Part shown: positions 61,840-64,000 of the stretch, in pieces
How the letters are laid out: each line of letters begins with the position of its first letter
Numbering within the stretch: the first letter of the stretch is position 1
DNA from: Nocardioides currus
GTDB taxonomy: Bacteria; Actinomycetota; Actinomycetes; Propionibacteriales; Nocardioidaceae
Direction of reading: 5' to 3'
Assembly: GCF_003057875.1 (NCBI RefSeq)
Contig: NZ_PYXZ01000002.1
Span: forward strand, 620,254 to 684,253
Length of the DNA stretch: 64,000 nt
Notes under the pieces: model-generated
Seen by the model: the letters and a program-made list of their open reading frames with translations, nothing else
What the model was told of the DNA's origin: nothing
Database searches by the model: none
Made by a program: the position numbers and the translations under genes

Positions 61840-62217
61840 ATGGATGCCACCGAAAGCACCCCCGACACAACCCGCCAAGCTGCGGCCGGAGCGCACGAGT
61901 GCCACCGCCCCGCCACCGACAGCTCCCTCCCTGCCGCCCGCGGCTACACCGGTCGACAGCACAACTACCTGAACCGGTTGCGCCGCATCGAGGGCCAGGT
62001 CCGCGGCGTGCAGAAGATGGTCGCCGACGACCGCTGGTGCCCCGACGTGGTCAACCAGCTCGCCGCCGTGACCCGGGCAACCGAAGAGGTCGCCGCGGCG
62101 CTTCTCGAAGACCACGTGCGCCACTGCGTCCTCGAAGCCGCCCGCGACTCCAGCGGAGCCGGACAGGCCCTGATGGACGAAGTCGCCGCCACCATCCGGC
62201 AGGTCATCCGCCTCTGA
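61840..62217 (+). CDS. csoR: CsoR copper-sensing repressor
   Basis: A 125-residue DUF156 protein. The Cu(I) ligands Cys67, His92 and Cys96 keep the 25/29 spacing of mycobacterial CsoR, and His95 is adjacent. LNRLRRIEGQVRGVQKMV is the conserved DNA-binding helix. Copper releases it from the palindromic operators at 54945 and 61779. The N-terminal 35 residues are an extra His/Cys-containing tail. Confidence 0.92.
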   Translation: MDATESTPDTTRQAAAGAHECHRPATDSSLPAARGYTGRQHNYLNRLRRIEGQVRGVQKMVADDRWCPDVVNQLAAVTRATEEVAAALLEDHVRHCVLEAARDSSGAGQALMDEVAATIRQVIRL

Positions 62218-62273
62218 ACCCACGCGCTCACCCACGAACCACCCGTCCACCACCCACGACAAGGAGCAGAACG

Positions 62274-62522
62274 ATGAACACCAACATGACCCGCGGCCCG
62301 AACCTTGGGCTGTTCGCGGTCGCAGCCGCCATCGCCATCGTCGGCGCACTCTGGGTCGGCGTCCCCGCCGGCACCCTCGCCTTCGTCGGCATCGCCCTCA
62401 TCTGCCCGCTGATGATGATGGTGATGATGGGCGGAATGATGGGGATGCACGGCGGCGGCAGCAATGACAGCAGCACGACGTCGCACGACCGCTCCGACGA
62501 CCAGCACCCTCAGGACCGCTGA
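62274..62522 (+). CDS. Small Met-rich membrane protein
   Basis: An 82-residue protein with two helices; the second ends in a Met/Gly run (PLMMMVMMGGMMGMHGGG). AAGGAG precedes the ATG. Met runs can bind Cu(I). It resembles DUF2933-type proteins of metal clusters; the family is not certain. Confidence 0.75.
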   Translation: MNTNMTRGPNLGLFAVAAAIAIVGALWVGVPAGTLAFVGIALICPLMMMVMMGGMMGMHGGGSNDSSTTSHDRSDDQHPQDR

Positions 62523-62529
62523 GGTCGTC

Positions 62530-63243
62530 ATGACCGCCCAGGCCACACCCCGCCCCGCCGGCCACGCCGCATCTACGGCGGCTGGTCGGCCGCTGATGAC
62601 CGCGTCCGGTGTCGAGAAGTCGTACCGGCGCGGCATCTGGCCGGCCCGTCACGCTCAGGCGGTCCTCAAAGGCGCGAACCTCGAGCTGCTCCCGGGTGAG
62701 GTCGTCGGTCTGGTCGGGGAGAACGGGTCGGGGAAGTCAACGCTGATGAAGGTCCTCGTCGGCGAGCTCGCCCCGGACGCAGGCACCGTGGAGCACGTCG
62801 GACGGCTCGGCTACTGCCCGCAGGAGCCGGTCGTGTACGAGCGCCTGACGTGCGATGAGCACTTCGAGCTGTTCGGGCACGCCTACCGGATGAACCCGGC
62901 CGACGAGCACACGTCGCGTCGCCGGCTCTACGAGACCCTCGGGTTCACCCGGTACGCCCGCACGCGCGCCGACCAGCTCTCCGGCGGCACCCTGTCCAAG
63001 CTCAACCTCGGGCTGGCGCTGCTCGCCGACCCCGAAGTGCTGCTCCTCGACGAGCCGTACGCCGGGTTCGACTTCGACACCTACCTGAGGTTCTGGGACC
63101 TCGTCGCCGAACGCCGGGCCGCGGGTCGCAGCGTGCTCATCATCAGCCACTTCGTCGTCGATGAACACCGCTTCGACCGCATCGTCCAGCTGCGCGACGG
63201 CACCACCCACGGCCGACCACCGCACGACCGTCCGCCTGAGTGA
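62530..63243 (+). CDS. ABC transporter ATP-binding protein
   Basis: A 237-residue ATPase with Walker A GENGSGKST, signature LSGGT, Walker B LLLDEP and the H-loop ISHF. The permease follows within 7 bp. The copper-cluster setting suggests metal or metal-complex export, but the same arrangement serves many substrates. Confidence 0.9.
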   Translation: MTAQATPRPAGHAASTAAGRPLMTASGVEKSYRRGIWPARHAQAVLKGANLELLPGEVVGLVGENGSGKSTLMKVLVGELAPDAGTVEHVGRLGYCPQEPVVYERLTCDEHFELFGHAYRMNPADEHTSRRRLYETLGFTRYARTRADQLSGGTLSKLNLGLALLADPEVLLLDEPYAGFDFDTYLRFWDLVAERRAAGRSVLIISHFVVDEHRFDRIVQLRDGTTHGRPPHDRPPE

Positions 63244-63250
63244 GCACCCG

Positions 63251-64000
63251 ATGAGCACCGTCGACACCTCCGTTCGCGTCCCCATCGGTGGCGGACTGCT
63301 GGTGCGTCGCTTCCTCGTCGAGGCAGCCCGCAACCGGGTCACCCTCGGCCTGCTCGTCGTCGTCCCGGTCGTGTTCGTCGCCATCGTGGGCGGTGTCATC
63401 ACCGATGCCGGCGAGCTCCTGGGCGGCCAGGGTGGACCTCAGGCCGAGACGACCACGGCCGGCTGGACGGCCGGGTTCGTTGCCGCGGTCGCGATGTACT
63501 TCCAGGTCCGCGCCGCCCGCGCTGCCGACCAGCGCCTCGTCCTGGCGGGACTACCCGCAGCACGGCTGGTCTTGGCACGCATGACGACCGGAGCCGCGCT
63601 CGCGGTGGTGGCGGCCACCACGTCCTACCTGACTCTCGTGGTCCGCGTCGGTGGGCTCGACCACCCCGTCCGGGTCGCCGCGGCCACCGTGATGTTCGCG
63701 GTCATCTACCTGGCGCTCGGCGCCCTCATCGGCGCCCTGGTGGCCAACCCGGTCAACGGCACGGTGCTCGTCCTGTTCGTCTGGCTCGTCGACGTCGTCT
63801 TCGGGCCCGCGTTCCGGCCCGCCGACACCCTCGTGTCCAAGGTCTTCCCGACCCACTACCTGAGCCTGTGGATGATGGACGAGCCGTCCGGTCACGCCGG
63901 CCGGCCCGGCGACCTTGGTTGGGCGCTCATCTGGACCCTCGTCGCCGTCGCACTCAGCTGGCTGGTCGTCGCGACCACCAGCCGGACCGCGCGGACCCGC
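63251..64000 (+). CDS. ABC-2 type transporter permease (partial)
   Basis: The frame starts at ATG 63251 and stays open through all 250 codons to the window end, so it is truncated by the window. Several hydrophobic helices and a conserved GLPAARLVLARM-like cytoplasmic segment fit an ABC-2 permease partnered with the preceding ATPase. Confidence 0.8.
   Translation, partial: MSTVDTSVRVPIGGGLLVRRFLVEAARNRVTLGLLVVVPVVFVAIVGGVITDAGELLGGQGGPQAETTTAGWTAGFVAAVAMYFQVRAARAADQRLVLAGLPAARLVLARMTTGAALAVVAATTSYLTLVVRVGGLDHPVRVAAATVMFAVIYLALGALIGALVANPVNGTVLVLFVWLVDVVFGPAFRPADTLVSKVFPTHYLSLWMMDEPSGHAGRPGDLGWALIWTLVAVALSWLVVATTSRTARTR

Noticed and set aside
62530..64000. NosFY-type copper ABC system
   Set aside because: The ATPase and permease are generic; no nosD, nosZ or nosL neighbours are in view, so only an ABC-2 call is given.

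Overview
The window is high-GC DNA with GTG starts, many 4-bp ATGA/GTGA gene overlaps and several actinobacterial hallmark genes (whiB7 beside uvrD2, adnAB, moeZ, mycoredoxin, UPF0182, DUF3107, DUF5302). It reads as the chromosome of an actinomycete, most probably a Nocardioides-like member of the Propionibacteriales. The genus is inferred from gene content and style; no marker gene was compared.

Layout. 1-6.0 kb: a surface-glycan style group (a LicD-like/methyltransferase fusion, a coiled-coil peptide, two P-loop sulfotransferase-like proteins and a methyltransferase) with an acyl-CoA dehydrogenase in the middle. 6.0-8.7 kb: a decayed patch holding a small possible membrane protein, degraded minus-strand coding sequence, an HNH/DUF222 endonuclease broken by one frameshift, and a 37-bp tandem repeat. 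8.7-24.2 kb: housekeeping and metabolic genes (DUF5302, mesaconyl-CoA-hydratase-like MaoC protein, MFS exporter, phosphatase, DUF6758, methyltransferase, PHP phosphatase, SDR, ParA, L,D-transpeptidase, secreted EEP nuclease-like protein, four REP-like hairpins, DEAD-box helicase, ferritin-like protein, GlsB-like protein, DUF3107, TetR, MoeZ, secreted trypsin-like protease). 24.2-28.9 kb: a DUF4129-MoxR-DUF58 membrane operon followed by a PlsC-type acyltransferase. 28.9-41.6 kb: DNA repair and stress (adnA-adnB, deoD, nudC, mycoredoxin, uvrD2, then whiB7 behind a leader with a small uORF and an attenuator, then small proteins and a cyclodehydratase-like orphan). 41.7-51.6 kb: enoyl-CoA hydratase, a PHP/HhH protein, a YgjP-like metallopeptidase, NUDIX, a DUF2342 protease, moaE, a PDZ/Lon-like protease and UPF0182.

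At 51.65 kb an initiator tRNA-fMet gene forms a likely island boundary. Immediately behind it lie an excisionase-like HTH/coiled-coil protein and an unusual 786-residue tyrosine recombinase. The recombinase carries the complete R-H-R-H-Y set, one extra HTH-like stretch in its N-terminal half and about four HTH-like modules in a long C-terminal extension. From 54.9 kb to the window end there is a copper-resistance cluster: a P1B ATPase with YHS and heavy-metal-binding domains, a DUF6153 protein, a DUF305 lipoprotein, another lipoprotein, TlpA-like, CcdA, Sco1, CsoR, a Met-rich small membrane protein and an ABC transporter. CsoR-type operators lie in front of both copA and csoR, so the cluster is probably one copper-induced regulon. 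The downstream end of the putative island lies outside the window.

The most notable items are the recombinase/HTH module at the tRNA, the whiB7 leader, the apparently leaderless CsoR-controlled copA promoter, the REP-like quartet and the paired DnaA-box-like sites at 42.7 kb. All function calls come from reading motifs and family resemblance; no database search was run.
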